Shown piece after piece: positions 49,037 to 57,130 of a stretch of DNA of 64,000 bases. Every line of letters starts with the position of its first letter. Position 1 is the stretch's first letter. A program made the translations under genes and the position numbers. The notes beneath the pieces are model-generated. The model saw only the letters and a list, made by a program, of their open reading frames with translations. It was not told where the DNA came from and did not search any database. This DNA is from Cutibacterium acnes (GTDB lineage Bacteria > Actinomycetota > Actinomycetes > Propionibacteriales > Propionibacteriaceae): assembly GCF_003030305.1 (NCBI RefSeq), contig NZ_CP023676.1, forward strand, positions 1,488,001 through 1,552,000. The letters run 5' to 3'.

Positions 49037-50623
49037 TCAACGCGGTCTCTTGTTCGTTTGGTTGAACATCTGCTGCATTGACGGCGGCATCTTGAATTCA
49101 CTCATTGCCTTCTGCAGATCTTCCTGACTGGGTTGCTGCTGGCCCTGCAACCCGAACGCCTCACCGCTGCTCCGCTGCGGTTTCTTTGCAGCTTGACGAG
49201 CCTGAGCAGCACGCTTGGCGGGATTACCAGAGCCCTTACGGTTCTTCTGCTTCTTCTTCGACTGTTTGGAACCGCGCTTAGCCATGGACCCCATCATGCG
49301 GCCAGCACCAGGACCCATCATCTGGCCCATCTGGCTCATCATCTTCCGAGCGTCAACAAATCGATTGACCAGGTTGTTGACGTCACGAACTTCCACGCCA
49401 GACCCGTTAGCAATACGGGCACGACGTGACCCGTTGAGGATCGACACGTCAGCACGCTCGGCCGGAGTCATCGCGCAGATGATGGCCTCAATGCGGTCAA
49501 TCTCCCGCTCATCGATGTTCTCAATCTGGCCTTTCATCTGGCCGACGCCGGGGAGCATGCCCATGATCTTGGACATCGGGCCCATGCGACGCATTTGACG
49601 CATGAGACCGAGGAAGTCATCGAGACCGAACTCCCCCTTGCCTGCCATGAGCTTGGCCGCAGCCGCCTGAGATTGCTCCTGATCGAAAGCTTTCTCGGCT
49701 TGCTCGATAAGGGTGAGCATGTCACCCATATCGAGGATGCGCGAGGCCATCCGGTCGGGATGGAAAACGTCGAAGTCCTTGAGACCCTCACCCGAGGAAG
49801 CAAACATGATCGGCTTGCCGACCACACGAGCAATGGACAGAGCTGCGCCGCCGCGAGCGTCGCCGTCAAGTTTGGTCAGGACAACGCCGTCGAATCCGAC
49901 TCCCTCCTGGAAGGCCACCGCAGTGTTGACCGCGTCCTGACCAATCATGGCGTCAACGACGAAGAGGGTCTCGTCAGGGTCGGTAGCAGTCTTGATGTCA
50001 GCCGCTTGAGCCATCATCTCGGCGTCGACGCCCAGACGACCAGCGGTGTCGATGATGACGACGTCGTACAGCTTGTGCTCGGCCTCTGCGACGGCATCAC
50101 GGGCTACCTGGACGGGATCCCCAACTCCGTTGCCAGGTTCAGGAGCGAAGACGTGCACCCCGGCACGTTCTCCGACCACCTGCAACTGAGTGACGGCATT
50201 GGGCCGCTGGAGGTCGCAGGCGGCCAACAACGGGGAGTGGCCCTCTTCCTTGAACCACCGAGCCAACTTCCCAGCCAGGGTCGTCTTGCCAGCACCTTGC
50301 AAGCCGGCAAGCATGACGATCGTCGGGGGAGTCTTCGCAAACCGAACCGTACGGGTCTGCCCTCCGAGGATCTCGACGAGTTCCTCGTTGACAATCTTGA
50401 CGATCTGTTGGGTCGGATTGAGCGCTTTAGAAAGCTCCTCGCCGTGGCAACGCTCTTTAATGGCCGCCACGAATTCCTTGACGACCGACAAGTTGACGTC
50501 AGCCTCAAGCAGGGCGATGCGAATCTGGCGAGTCGTGGCATCGATATCGGCATCAGTGAGACGCCCCTTACCACGCAATCCCTTGAAGGTTGATGCGAGG
50601 CGGTCTTGGAGAGTGTCGAACAC
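49037..50623 (-). CDS. ffh: signal recognition particle protein Ffh
   Basis: SRP54 GTPase that targets membrane proteins. The N domain (1-90) precedes Walker A GLQGAGKT at 107-114, DTAGRLGVD and TKLDGDARGG. The Met-rich M domain (about 330-445: MRQMRRMGPMSKIMGMLPGVGQ in part) binds the signal peptide and RNA. A basic tail KRGSKQSKKKQKNRKG and a Gln/Pro-rich end extend it to 528 aa. Its receptor gene ftsY lies nearby. Confidence 0.97.
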   Translation of the reverse strand: MFDTLQDRLASTFKGLRGKGRLTDADIDATTRQIRIALLEADVNLSVVKEFVAAIKERCHGEELSKALNPTQQIVKIVNEELVEILGGQTRTVRFAKTPPTIVMLAGLQGAGKTTLAGKLARWFKEEGHSPLLAACDLQRPNAVTQLQVVGERAGVHVFAPEPGNGVGDPVQVARDAVAEAEHKLYDVVIIDTAGRLGVDAEMMAQAADIKTATDPDETLFVVDAMIGQDAVNTAVAFQEGVGFDGVVLTKLDGDARGGAALSIARVVGKPIMFASSGEGLKDFDVFHPDRMASRILDMGDMLTLIEQAEKAFDQEQSQAAAAKLMAGKGEFGLDDFLGLMRQMRRMGPMSKIMGMLPGVGQMKGQIENIDEREIDRIEAIICAMTPAERADVSILNGSRRARIANGSGVEVRDVNNLVNRFVDARKMMSQMGQMMGPGAGRMMGSMAKRGSKQSKKKQKNRKGSGNPAKRAAQARQAAKKPQRSSGEAFGLQGQQQPSQEDLQKAMSEFKMPPSMQQMFNQTNKRPR

Positions 50624-50698
50624 GGTTGTCCTTCAGCGCGCTAGTTCCTTACCAGGACAGACTACCGTCCCAGACTCGATCATGACTCCCGGCGGCAA

Positions 50699-51841
50699 TT
50701 ACAGCCCGAACTGGCCAAGCCACTGTAATGACTGCTCGATATACGGTGTGTACACACTGACGCGGTGTCCGCCACCCGTGAGCAAGATAAAGGTGAACTG
50801 CTTCATGCCTTTGGCGACATGGTAAAACTGGCCTCCGTCCGGGCCGACTTGCCCGTTCGAAACCACCGGTACACGACCGGGCCCCCAGCTCTGCAAATCG
50901 TTGGGGTTGAGCACGGACAGAAACCGCACGCTGCGCTCAATCTTGCGTTCCTGGACCCTACGCACCACCGAGCTGTTGGCCATAAGGGGTCGGGCCATGT
51001 TGGCGATGCGCGGATTCTCGAACATGGGATGGTAGTACCCACCCAAAGAGAACCCGGCATTGAAAGCCCTGGGATATTTAGTCGACAAATTGGCAGCGCA
51101 GTAGCCACCGGTGCTCCATCCACCGATGAAACGTGACCCGCGCTCGTGACCGACCCGGTAGTGCGACTCAAGCCGCGGGATAACAATCTTCATGATCCAT
51201 GTCTCATGCCGGTAGGGACCAACGTCAACGCACTCGCTGTCGACACCGTCACGAATCTTGCCCGGCAAGAACACGATGACGAAGGGATTGACCTTCCTGC
51301 CCTTGATGAGTTCGGTTGCTGGACCGATGAAGTCGATCGACTTGTTGTCACGCTGACCAGTGTCATTGACGCCCCCGATGTAGAACAACACCGGAAATCG
51401 AGTGCGACGCTCCGACTTTTCAAAGTACTGGGGTGGCAGCCAGACTGGAACGCGCGCATATTGGGCATCCGCGCCAGGCACCGTTATTGCGCTCACCTGA
51501 CCGTTGGGATGGGGGTTGGACTTACTGATCGGAATATCTTTGACCTTGGTGCGTCGGATCGGGACTAGATCATGGGTCGGAGCCTCTGGTTGGACCTCTC
51601 CCAACAGGTCAGACCATGACGTGAAAAACCCATACTCACGGTTGATATAGAGAAAGACGCCGGTAATCAGTAAGGCCTGCGCGAGCAAAATCACCACGAG
51701 ATGGCCGAGACCGCGCAGGATCTTGCGCCACCAGCTTCCCGTACCCGCTATAGCCCGCCACACGACGAAAGCTAGAGGCAAAGCGAAGGCCGCAATAAGC
51801 ACCGCTACGCACAGCTTATGGCTGAGGATACTGACCATCAT
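50699..51841 (-). CDS. membrane-anchored esterase, antigen 85/esterase D-like
   Basis: About 380 aa. Two N-terminal membrane helices (LCVAVLIAAFALPLAFVVW, HLVVILLAQALLITGVFLY) precede an extracellular alpha/beta hydrolase of the putative-esterase family: the nucleophile is in GGWSTGGYCA, a likely Asp near LSVLNPNDLQSWG, and the His in LLTGGGHRVSVY. ATG 51841 follows GGTGGGG; GTG 51880 is an alternative. It lies between ftsY and ffh. Propionibacteria lack mycolic acids, so a mycolyl transfer role is unlikely; the acyl substrate is unknown. Confidence 0.83.
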   Translation of the reverse strand: MMVSILSHKLCVAVLIAAFALPLAFVVWRAIAGTGSWWRKILRGLGHLVVILLAQALLITGVFLYINREYGFFTSWSDLLGEVQPEAPTHDLVPIRRTKVKDIPISKSNPHPNGQVSAITVPGADAQYARVPVWLPPQYFEKSERRTRFPVLFYIGGVNDTGQRDNKSIDFIGPATELIKGRKVNPFVIVFLPGKIRDGVDSECVDVGPYRHETWIMKIVIPRLESHYRVGHERGSRFIGGWSTGGYCAANLSTKYPRAFNAGFSLGGYYHPMFENPRIANMARPLMANSSVVRRVQERKIERSVRFLSVLNPNDLQSWGPGRVPVVSNGQVGPDGGQFYHVAKGMKQFTFILLTGGGHRVSVYTPYIEQSLQWLGQFGL

Positions 51842-51890
51842 GACCCCACCAGTCGGGGCAAACCACGCGATATCTGTCACTTATCGGACC

Positions 51891-53081
51891 TCAGCACTCG
51901 GCAGAATCGTCACCCATGAGACCGGTGACAAAGTTATCAGCATCAAAGGGGGCCAGATCGTCGGCTCCCTCGCCGAGACCGATGAGCTTGACGGGCACAC
52001 CTAGCTCACGCTGCACTTGGACAACGATGCCGCCCTTCGCGGAACCGTCAAGCTTTGACAACACGATGCCAGTCACGTCGACGACCTCCGAGAAGACGCG
52101 GGCTTGAGCTAGGCCATTCTGCCCGGTGGTGGCGTCCAAAACAAGCAACACCTCGCTCACCGGTGCAAGCTTCTCGATGACACGCTTGACCTTACCCAGT
52201 TCATCCATGAGACCGGCCTTGGTGTGAAGTCGCCCAGCAGTGTCAACGAGCACGACATCAACACCTTCATCAATGCCAGTCTGAACGGCCTCGTAAGCGA
52301 CGGAGGCAGGATCGGCGCCCGCGTCCTTGCGGACGGTACGCACACCGACGCGTTCTCCCCACGTCTCCAGCTGCTCGCCAGCGGCGGCGCGGAAGGTGTC
52401 TGCTGCACCGAGGAGGACCGTCTTTCCCTCGGCGACGAGAACGCGCGCCAGCTTGCCGCAGGTCGTCGTCTTACCCGTGCCATTGACGCCCACCATGAGG
52501 ACGACAGCCGGCTTGCCTTCCAGGCGGTCTAGGTTGATGGAACGATCCATATCCGATCCGACGAGTTCGACAAGCTCATGGTGCAGAACCTCGCGAGCAT
52601 GGGCCGGGTCAGAGATCCCATCAATAGCCAGTTCCGAGCGCAGCTTCTCGACGAGCTCCGTCGTCGGACCAACACCCAGATCGGAGGTGATAAGGGTGGT
52701 CTCGAAGTCATCCCAGGCGTCATCGTCGAGCTTGTCAGCGCTCAGCAACTCGGCCAAACCACGAGCAAGCGCATTGTTGCTGTTAGCCAGACGACGCCGC
52801 AATCGGGCCATCCGCGAGCCTGGCGCCTCGGGCGCCTCGACCGCTGGTTCAGCGACCTGTGACGCTTCTGACTCGGGGCGCCCGACAGCAGACTCGCCGC
52901 CCGCTGGAGTCTCCGCTTCGGGAACTGTTTTCCCACTTTCCGTGGGAGCCGGGGACACCTGGGCAGGCTTAGACCCCTCACGCAGAGCCTTACGCCGCGA
53001 AACTCCAGCAGTGACGGCAGCAACCACCGTCACCAGGACGAGTATGCCGAGGATAATCCAGATCAGGGTTATGGGGTTCAC
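51891..53081 (-). CDS. ftsY: signal recognition particle receptor FtsY
   Basis: SRP receptor GTPase. An N-terminal membrane helix (LIWIILGILVLVTVVAAV) is followed by an acidic linker (about 35-90). The NG domain follows with Walker A GVNGTGKT at 198-205, DTAGRLHTK, and LSKLDGSAKGG. At 396 aa it is complete. Normally smc lies directly upstream in actinobacteria; here a tiny membrane gene and a GtrA gene are found instead. Confidence 0.97.
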   Translation of the reverse strand: MNPITLIWIILGILVLVTVVAAVTAGVSRRKALREGSKPAQVSPAPTESGKTVPEAETPAGGESAVGRPESEASQVAEPAVEAPEAPGSRMARLRRRLANSNNALARGLAELLSADKLDDDAWDDFETTLITSDLGVGPTTELVEKLRSELAIDGISDPAHAREVLHHELVELVGSDMDRSINLDRLEGKPAVVLMVGVNGTGKTTTCGKLARVLVAEGKTVLLGAADTFRAAAGEQLETWGERVGVRTVRKDAGADPASVAYEAVQTGIDEGVDVVLVDTAGRLHTKAGLMDELGKVKRVIEKLAPVSEVLLVLDATTGQNGLAQARVFSEVVDVTGIVLSKLDGSAKGGIVVQVQRELGVPVKLIGLGEGADDLAPFDADNFVTGLMGDDSAEC

Positions 53082-53131
53082 GTCGGCCGATATTAGTCGG
53101 TCAATTCACAAAACCACGAGGGCAGACCGCC

Positions 53132-53299
53132 TCAGCGATGTCGAACACCGCTGAGATCTTCACCCACACGGGTGGCGGTGTGACGCCAAAAACTAGCATC
53201 GGGATCGGCACCAGGATGACGTAGACCCAGCATCACCACGGCGCAAACGCCCAAGGCGACCGCGAGAATCAGGACCATCGCGATGATGAAAACGACCAT
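53132..53299 (-). CDS. small single-pass membrane protein
   Basis: A 55-codon gene starting ATG 53299 with GGAAAGG 10 bases upstream. The first 25 residues form one membrane helix (VVFIIAMVLILAVALGVCAV), and the tail is short and soluble, containing HPGADPDASFWRH. The stop lies 50 bases before ftsY on the same strand. The composition fits the host. Function unknown; partnership with FtsY is only suggested by position. Confidence 0.6.
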   Translation of the reverse strand: MVVFIIAMVLILAVALGVCAVVMLGLRHPGADPDASFWRHTATRVGEDLSGVRHR

Positions 53300-53358
53300 C
53301 CGAGACCGACCTTTCCGTCAGGGTACGCACATGCAGATTACCCGAGACGCCAGGCTCC

Positions 53359-53973
53359 CTAACGCGATTCGGCTGCATCGCCGTCATCATAACTTTCGGG
53401 AACAACTGCAGAGGCAACCATAGGAAGCTCTCCTGAGTGCTTCACTGCTCGGAAGGTCCACAACTTATTGACGACGAAGTTGATAGGCATCGTCACGATG
53501 ATGGCGAAGATCTGGGACCAGTACTCGCGTGACTGAATCCCCCTTCCCTCGTTAAACCACGGCTCGGGTAAGTAAATCGGGGACGTTGGGTTGGTAAAGA
53601 AGATCTTAATAAACATACCGATGATGGCGGCTATCGACCCTACGGCAAAAAAAGGCCAGAATTCACGCCACCATCCCCGACGGTATTCGCGCTTGAACGT
53701 CCACGAACGATTGAGCTGGAAGTTTGTAATGTTGGCTACCACGAAACCGACGAGCCACACCAGGCTCGTGAAGCGGAAATTCCACCGGGTACCCGCAAGA
53801 TTGAACAAGATGTCCTGGGCATGCTCAGTACCGCCATTCGCCTTATTCATGATGATGGCGACGATGATGTTGACCAGAAACCCTGATCCACCGACGACCC
53901 CGAACTTGATGAATTCAATCAAGTGACGCTTCTTGATGCGTCTCCTCGTAGGTGCAGTCGGTTCAGTGATCAC
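53359..53973 (-). CDS. GtrA family membrane protein
   Basis: Four membrane segments in the GtrA pattern: FIKFGVVGGSGFLVNIIVA, a second near FTSLVWLVGFVVANITNFQLNRSWTF (in part), VGSIAAIIGMFIKIFF and FAIIVTMPINFVVNKLWTFR. Relatives flip lipid-linked sugars for cell-surface polysaccharides. GTG 53973 lies 7 bases after a perfect TATTAT box, suggesting a leaderless mRNA; the frame extends to 54021 but without SD. 204 aa, basic N-terminus. Confidence 0.85.
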   Translation of the reverse strand: MITEPTAPTRRRIKKRHLIEFIKFGVVGGSGFLVNIIVAIIMNKANGGTEHAQDILFNLAGTRWNFRFTSLVWLVGFVVANITNFQLNRSWTFKREYRRGWWREFWPFFAVGSIAAIIGMFIKIFFTNPTSPIYLPEPWFNEGRGIQSREYWSQIFAIIVTMPINFVVNKLWTFRAVKHSGELPMVASAVVPESYDDGDAAESR

Positions 53974-53980
53974 TCGCGAT

Positions 53981-53986
53981 ATAATA
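53981..53986 (-). promoter_or_regulatory. -10 box of a possibly leaderless gtrA transcript
   Basis: TATTAT on the minus strand (53986-53981) is 7 bases before the GTG used for the GtrA gene, so transcription would start at or next to the start codon. The -35 is weak. Confidence 0.45.
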
Positions 53987-54021
53987 GGCCTAATGCCAAG
54001 AGATCTGAAACCGCCCATCAA

Positions 54022-54378
54022 GATTAATATGGCGCGCCGGGACGAGTCGTCACGCTGCGAAAGCAGCCAATGGTGAGATATGGCCTCGGACCGGGATAGC
54101 GGGCCACCTCAGGCACCGCGTCGAGCTCCGGTTCATGAACTGGATACGGCTCATGACGGTGCCACAACGCTTGCAAGGCTTATCCTCTCACCTATAGGCA
54201 TCAAGCGACCGATCGAGGTAACCCAACTACATCAGCAATGCACGTTGATACAGCCACACGAGTCTTACCTTCTCCTCTTCGGCGACGTGAACATCAGATC
54301 GGGCCAGCAACCATCCCCAGCAGCCCCGCCTCTAGGACGCCAGTCACTTCTCCCCGGTACCACATGTAGTACCATTAA
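54022..54378. other. intergenic stretch holding an old mutM fragment
   Basis: No intact gene. 54108-54245 is a mutM 3'-end remnant (listed separately). The part 54246-54378 before hicA has no recognisable feature beyond CACATGTAGTACC, which may belong to the hicAB promoter. Confidence 0.6.
54108..54245 (-). pseudogene. remnant of a mutM 3' end (Fpg zinc finger)
   Basis: On the minus strand one frame reads LGYLDRSLDAYR, a stop, then EDKPCKRCGTVMS and FMNRSSTRC. This matches the Fpg/MutM end (DAYGRED...CxxC-x16-C) and is about two-thirds identical in DNA to the end of the mutM copy at 55289. An exact 18-base match lies at 54122-54139 and 55322-55339. The last zinc ligand is lost and a stop interrupts it. 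It is best read as the displaced original mutM end. Confidence 0.7.
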
Positions 54379-54624
54379 GCCATACTGAGCGTTGCCAAGA
54401 TCCTCGCTTCCATGCGAGCCAATCCACGCACGACTATGCAGACTTGTTCCGCGTGTGCGAGGAGTTCTTCGGAGCAGCCAGGAACCACTGGCGGCTCGCA
54501 CGCCGTCTTCAAGACCCCATGGCTCGGCGACCTGCGGGTCAACATCCAGAACGACCACGGCAAGGCCAAGACATACCAAGTCCGACAGGTGCTCCAAGCA
54601 ATCGAGAAGTTGAAGGAACAGTGA
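54379..54624 (+). pseudogene. hicA: HicA-type toxin gene with two compensating frameshifts
   Basis: The C-terminal part GGSHAVFKTPW...VNIQNDHGKAKTYQVRQVL is a clear actinobacterial HicA-like toxin with the active His. The expected preceding segment DYADLFRVCEEFFGAARNH lies in another frame (about 54426-54486). One base is missing near 54427 and one extra is present near 54486, so the open frame from ATG 54412 runs through but reads scrambled residues in between. No good start codon is found upstream of 54412. It overlaps hicB by one base. Confidence 0.72.
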
Positions 54625-54965
54625 TGAGCCAGACGATCACCGACACCGCACGCTACAGCTTCCACGTGACCTGGTCCCCCGAGGACGCCGAGTTCATCGC
54701 CACGTGCGTCGAGTTTCCTTCGCTGTCGTGGCTGGCCGGTACTCCCGAGAAAGCGCTCACTGGGCTCCGGATCGTCGTCGATGAGGTCGTTGATGACATG
54801 CGCGCCAATGACGAACCTGTACCCGAGCCCCTGTCCACCCGGCACTACTCCGGGAAGTTCCAACTCCGACTTGGCGAGGACCTGCATCGACGACTCGTGA
54901 TCGAGGCTGCGGAGCAGCACCTCAGCTTGAACCAGTACGTCACGCGCAAACTGGCCGTCTCCTGA
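54624..54965 (+). CDS. hicB: HicB-type antitoxin
   Basis: 113 aa. The N-terminal degraded RNase H-like domain (FHVTWSPEDAEFIATCVEFPSLSWL in part, TPEKALTGLRIVV) is followed by a ribbon-helix-helix domain (GKFQLRLGEDLHRRLVIEA and LNQYVTRKLAV). ATG 54624 overlaps the hicA stop (TGATG). The normal role is to neutralise HicA and repress the pair. It appears intact while its toxin is damaged. Confidence 0.88.
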   Translation: MSQTITDTARYSFHVTWSPEDAEFIATCVEFPSLSWLAGTPEKALTGLRIVVDEVVDDMRANDEPVPEPLSTRHYSGKFQLRLGEDLHRRLVIEAAEQHLSLNQYVTRKLAVS

Positions 54966-55288
54966 ACGTCAGAAGTGTCACTCGCCCCGAGCGCAATTCC
55001 CGGGCAAGTCGCAGTCACTTCAGCCGCTGGCTCCGCAGGCAGGACGGAGACCCCACCTACTATCCACGATTCAACTTCACAGATCGGTGACCACGACAGG
55101 GGGCGACAACTTTCCCGCCTTCATGGGCATGGAACTACAACTCGGCAGCCTTGAAAGTGCCAGCGAACGCCTGATCGAGAGCTCGCTCTTCGCGTTTTCA
55201 CCCACCGATGTTGACCGACGCAGCATTAACCCACCGACCCAAGGCAACGGGGCCACAGCTGCGCTAGCCATGCCAGATGACGGCAGGA
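54966..55288. other. region between hicB and mutM
   Basis: A plus-strand open frame (55087-55338, GTG start) reads MTTTGGDNFPAFMGMELQLG and overlaps the mutM end. It has no SD, no recognised family and would be antisense to mutM, so it is not called as a gene. The stretch may be a residue of the inserted segment. Confidence 0.45.
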
Positions 55289-56132
55289 TCACCGTGGTCT
55301 CTGACACTTCGGGCATCGGAACGAGCTCCGGTTCATGAAAGACTCGCGTATGATCGGCGTCTCACATCGGTGGCAGGGGCTCATCCTCACGGCCGTAGGC
55401 ATCCAAAACACGGGAAAACCACCCCGATTCCCCGTTGACGTTGACATAAAGAGAGTCGAAAGAGGTACCGCCCTGAGACATGGCCTCTGCCATAACATCG
55501 CAGGCCGTCTGCAACAATTCCACCGCTTCGGATTGACTCAGGCGAGAGCATGGTGTCTCGGGGTGACAACGGACCCGCCAAAGAGTTTCGTCGGCATAGA
55601 TATTGCCAATCCCGGAAACAAGGGTTTGATCGAGCAAACTCCTCTTAATGGCGGACCTGCGTGCGCACAACCGTCGCACTACCTCGTCAACGTCGAAACA
55701 CTCCTCGAACGGATCAGGGGCGATGTGGGTCACCGGACCGGGAATACCATCAACGAGCGGGGCTAGGGTCAATCCGCCGAAGGTGCGCTGGTCGAGGAAG
55801 CGCAGGTCACGACCATCGTCGAGGGTGATGACTATACGGGTATGGCGATGCTGCGGGGCATGTTGGGTGCTAACACGGAATTGTCCGCTCATACCTAGAT
55901 GAGCCAACATCGCGGTGCCATCGTCAAGGATGAACCACAGGTACTTACCCCGGCGATTTACGGCAGTAAATTGACGACCCGACAAGGTCGTCTCGAAAAG
56001 CGCAGCATCCTCGAGTCCACCGCTGGGGCGAAGCCCGCGAGTATCGACAACGTCGACGCTGTCGACGACAACCGGAACAACGAACTGTTCGAGTCCGGCT
56101 CGAACGGTCTCGACCTCGGGGAGCTCAAGCAC
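55289..56132 (-). pseudogene. mutM: formamidopyrimidine-DNA glycosylase, decayed
   Basis: Bifunctional base-excision glycosylase family. The start reads GTG-CTT-GAG, that is M-L-E-L-P-E-V-E-T-V-R instead of M-P-E-L-P-E: the N-terminal proline that forms the Schiff base is Leu (CTT for CCT). After DAYGREDE a run of four C (plus strand GGGG at 55376-55379) shifts the frame, so the product stops at 55362. The zinc finger CHRCETPII...FRCPKCQ follows intact in the next frame to 55289. Both faults predict loss of activity. It overlaps rnc by 8 bases. Confidence 0.85.
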
Positions 56133-56865
56133 CTGTGTGAGAGCTTGGCATCAGCGCGGAGACAGCACGGCGGGCCGCACCTTGCTCCGCTTCTTTCTTG
56201 TTATGGCCGGTGTAGGCGGCATGCAGCCTGCCGTCCACATTCGCTCTGGCACAGTATCGACGATTGTGGTCTGGGCCAGACCCGACGATTTCGTATCGGG
56301 GGGCATCGAAGCCATGCTCAGCGCAGTACTCTTGCAGGACAGTCTTCCAGTCTGTGCCCGCCCCAGAGCGGTCTGCCTCATCAACGAGAGGATCGAAAAG
56401 GTGGTGGACTAGACGCAGTACGTCCGGAAGCCCAGCTGACAGCTCGACCGCGCCCAGCAGTGCCTCGGTAGTGTCGGCCAGGATCGACGTCTTGTCGTGG
56501 CCGCCAGTACGTTCCTCTCCCTTGCCCAATTTGATCCGAGGACCAATGCCGAGTTGACGTGCCAGCTGTCCTAGCGAGACGGTACTCACAACAGCCGACC
56601 GTAACTTGGCTAGCTGGCCTTCAGGCTTATCCGGAAACGCCCGGTACAAATAGTCGGTGACACCAACTTCAAGGATGGCGTCACCTAAAAACTCCAGCCT
56701 CTCGTTGGTGGGAATACCACCGTTTTCGAACGCATACGAGCGGTGCGTCAGCGCAAGATCGAGGAGCTGAGGATCACACCGGATTCCCAACTCCTCGAGA
56801 AGGGCGAGAAAAGGCCAATCCTCGACGTCGGGGCGACCGATATTCTGATCCCTGCTTGCGTGCAC
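56125..56865 (-). CDS. rnc: ribonuclease III
   Basis: Double-strand RNA endonuclease for rRNA and mRNA processing. The catalytic signature ERLEFLGDAILE, ALTHRSYAFENG and DTTEALLGAVEL are followed by a C-terminal dsRBD (DWKTVLQEYCAEHG...GHNKKEAEQGAARRA). The open frame reaches 57267 through rpmF, which is impossible. TTG 56889 and GTG 56865 are the candidates; GTG is used (246 aa). Neither has a good SD, so coupling to rpmF is likely. Confidence 0.93.
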   Translation of the reverse strand: MHASRDQNIGRPDVEDWPFLALLEELGIRCDPQLLDLALTHRSYAFENGGIPTNERLEFLGDAILEVGVTDYLYRAFPDKPEGQLAKLRSAVVSTVSLGQLARQLGIGPRIKLGKGEERTGGHDKTSILADTTEALLGAVELSAGLPDVLRLVHHLFDPLVDEADRSGAGTDWKTVLQEYCAEHGFDAPRYEIVGSGPDHNRRYCARANVDGRLHAAYTGHNKKEAEQGAARRAVSALMPSSHTGA

Positions 56866-56875
56866 AGTGTCGATC

Positions 56876-57067
56876 TCAGGCCTCGACAACCTGACGACGG
56901 TCGCCGCGCGGCCCGTATCCACCGCAAGACGGGCAGGCGGTGTGGGGCAGGTGCTTCTCACCACAGGCCGGGTTGGCGCAGGTGACGAGCTTGGTAGCAA
57001 CCGTCTTCCACTGCGAACGACGGTGCCGGGTATTGCTGCGGGACATCTTCCGCTTCGGGACGGCCAC
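56876..57067 (-). CDS. rpmF: 50S ribosomal protein L32
   Basis: A 63-aa zinc-type L32: [20 protein letters not shown] at the start and four ligands in [23 protein letters not shown] (in part; C-x4-C and C-x2-C type). AAGGAG lies upstream of ATG 57067. It follows yceD and overlaps the start region of rnc, the classic yceD-rpmF-rnc order. Confidence 0.97.
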
Positions 57068-57130
57068 GATTTTCTCCTTGGTGTGCTTGAAGGGTCGGCA
57101 TCCGCACGCGACGGTTGCCCATGGCGACGT

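Noticed and set aside
49595-50593. 332-codon plus-strand open frame
   Set aside because: Antisense to ffh; no SD or recognisable domain.
55087-55338. 83-codon plus-strand frame between hicB and mutM
   Set aside because: No SD, no family resemblance, overlaps the mutM zinc-finger codons; left as uncertain.
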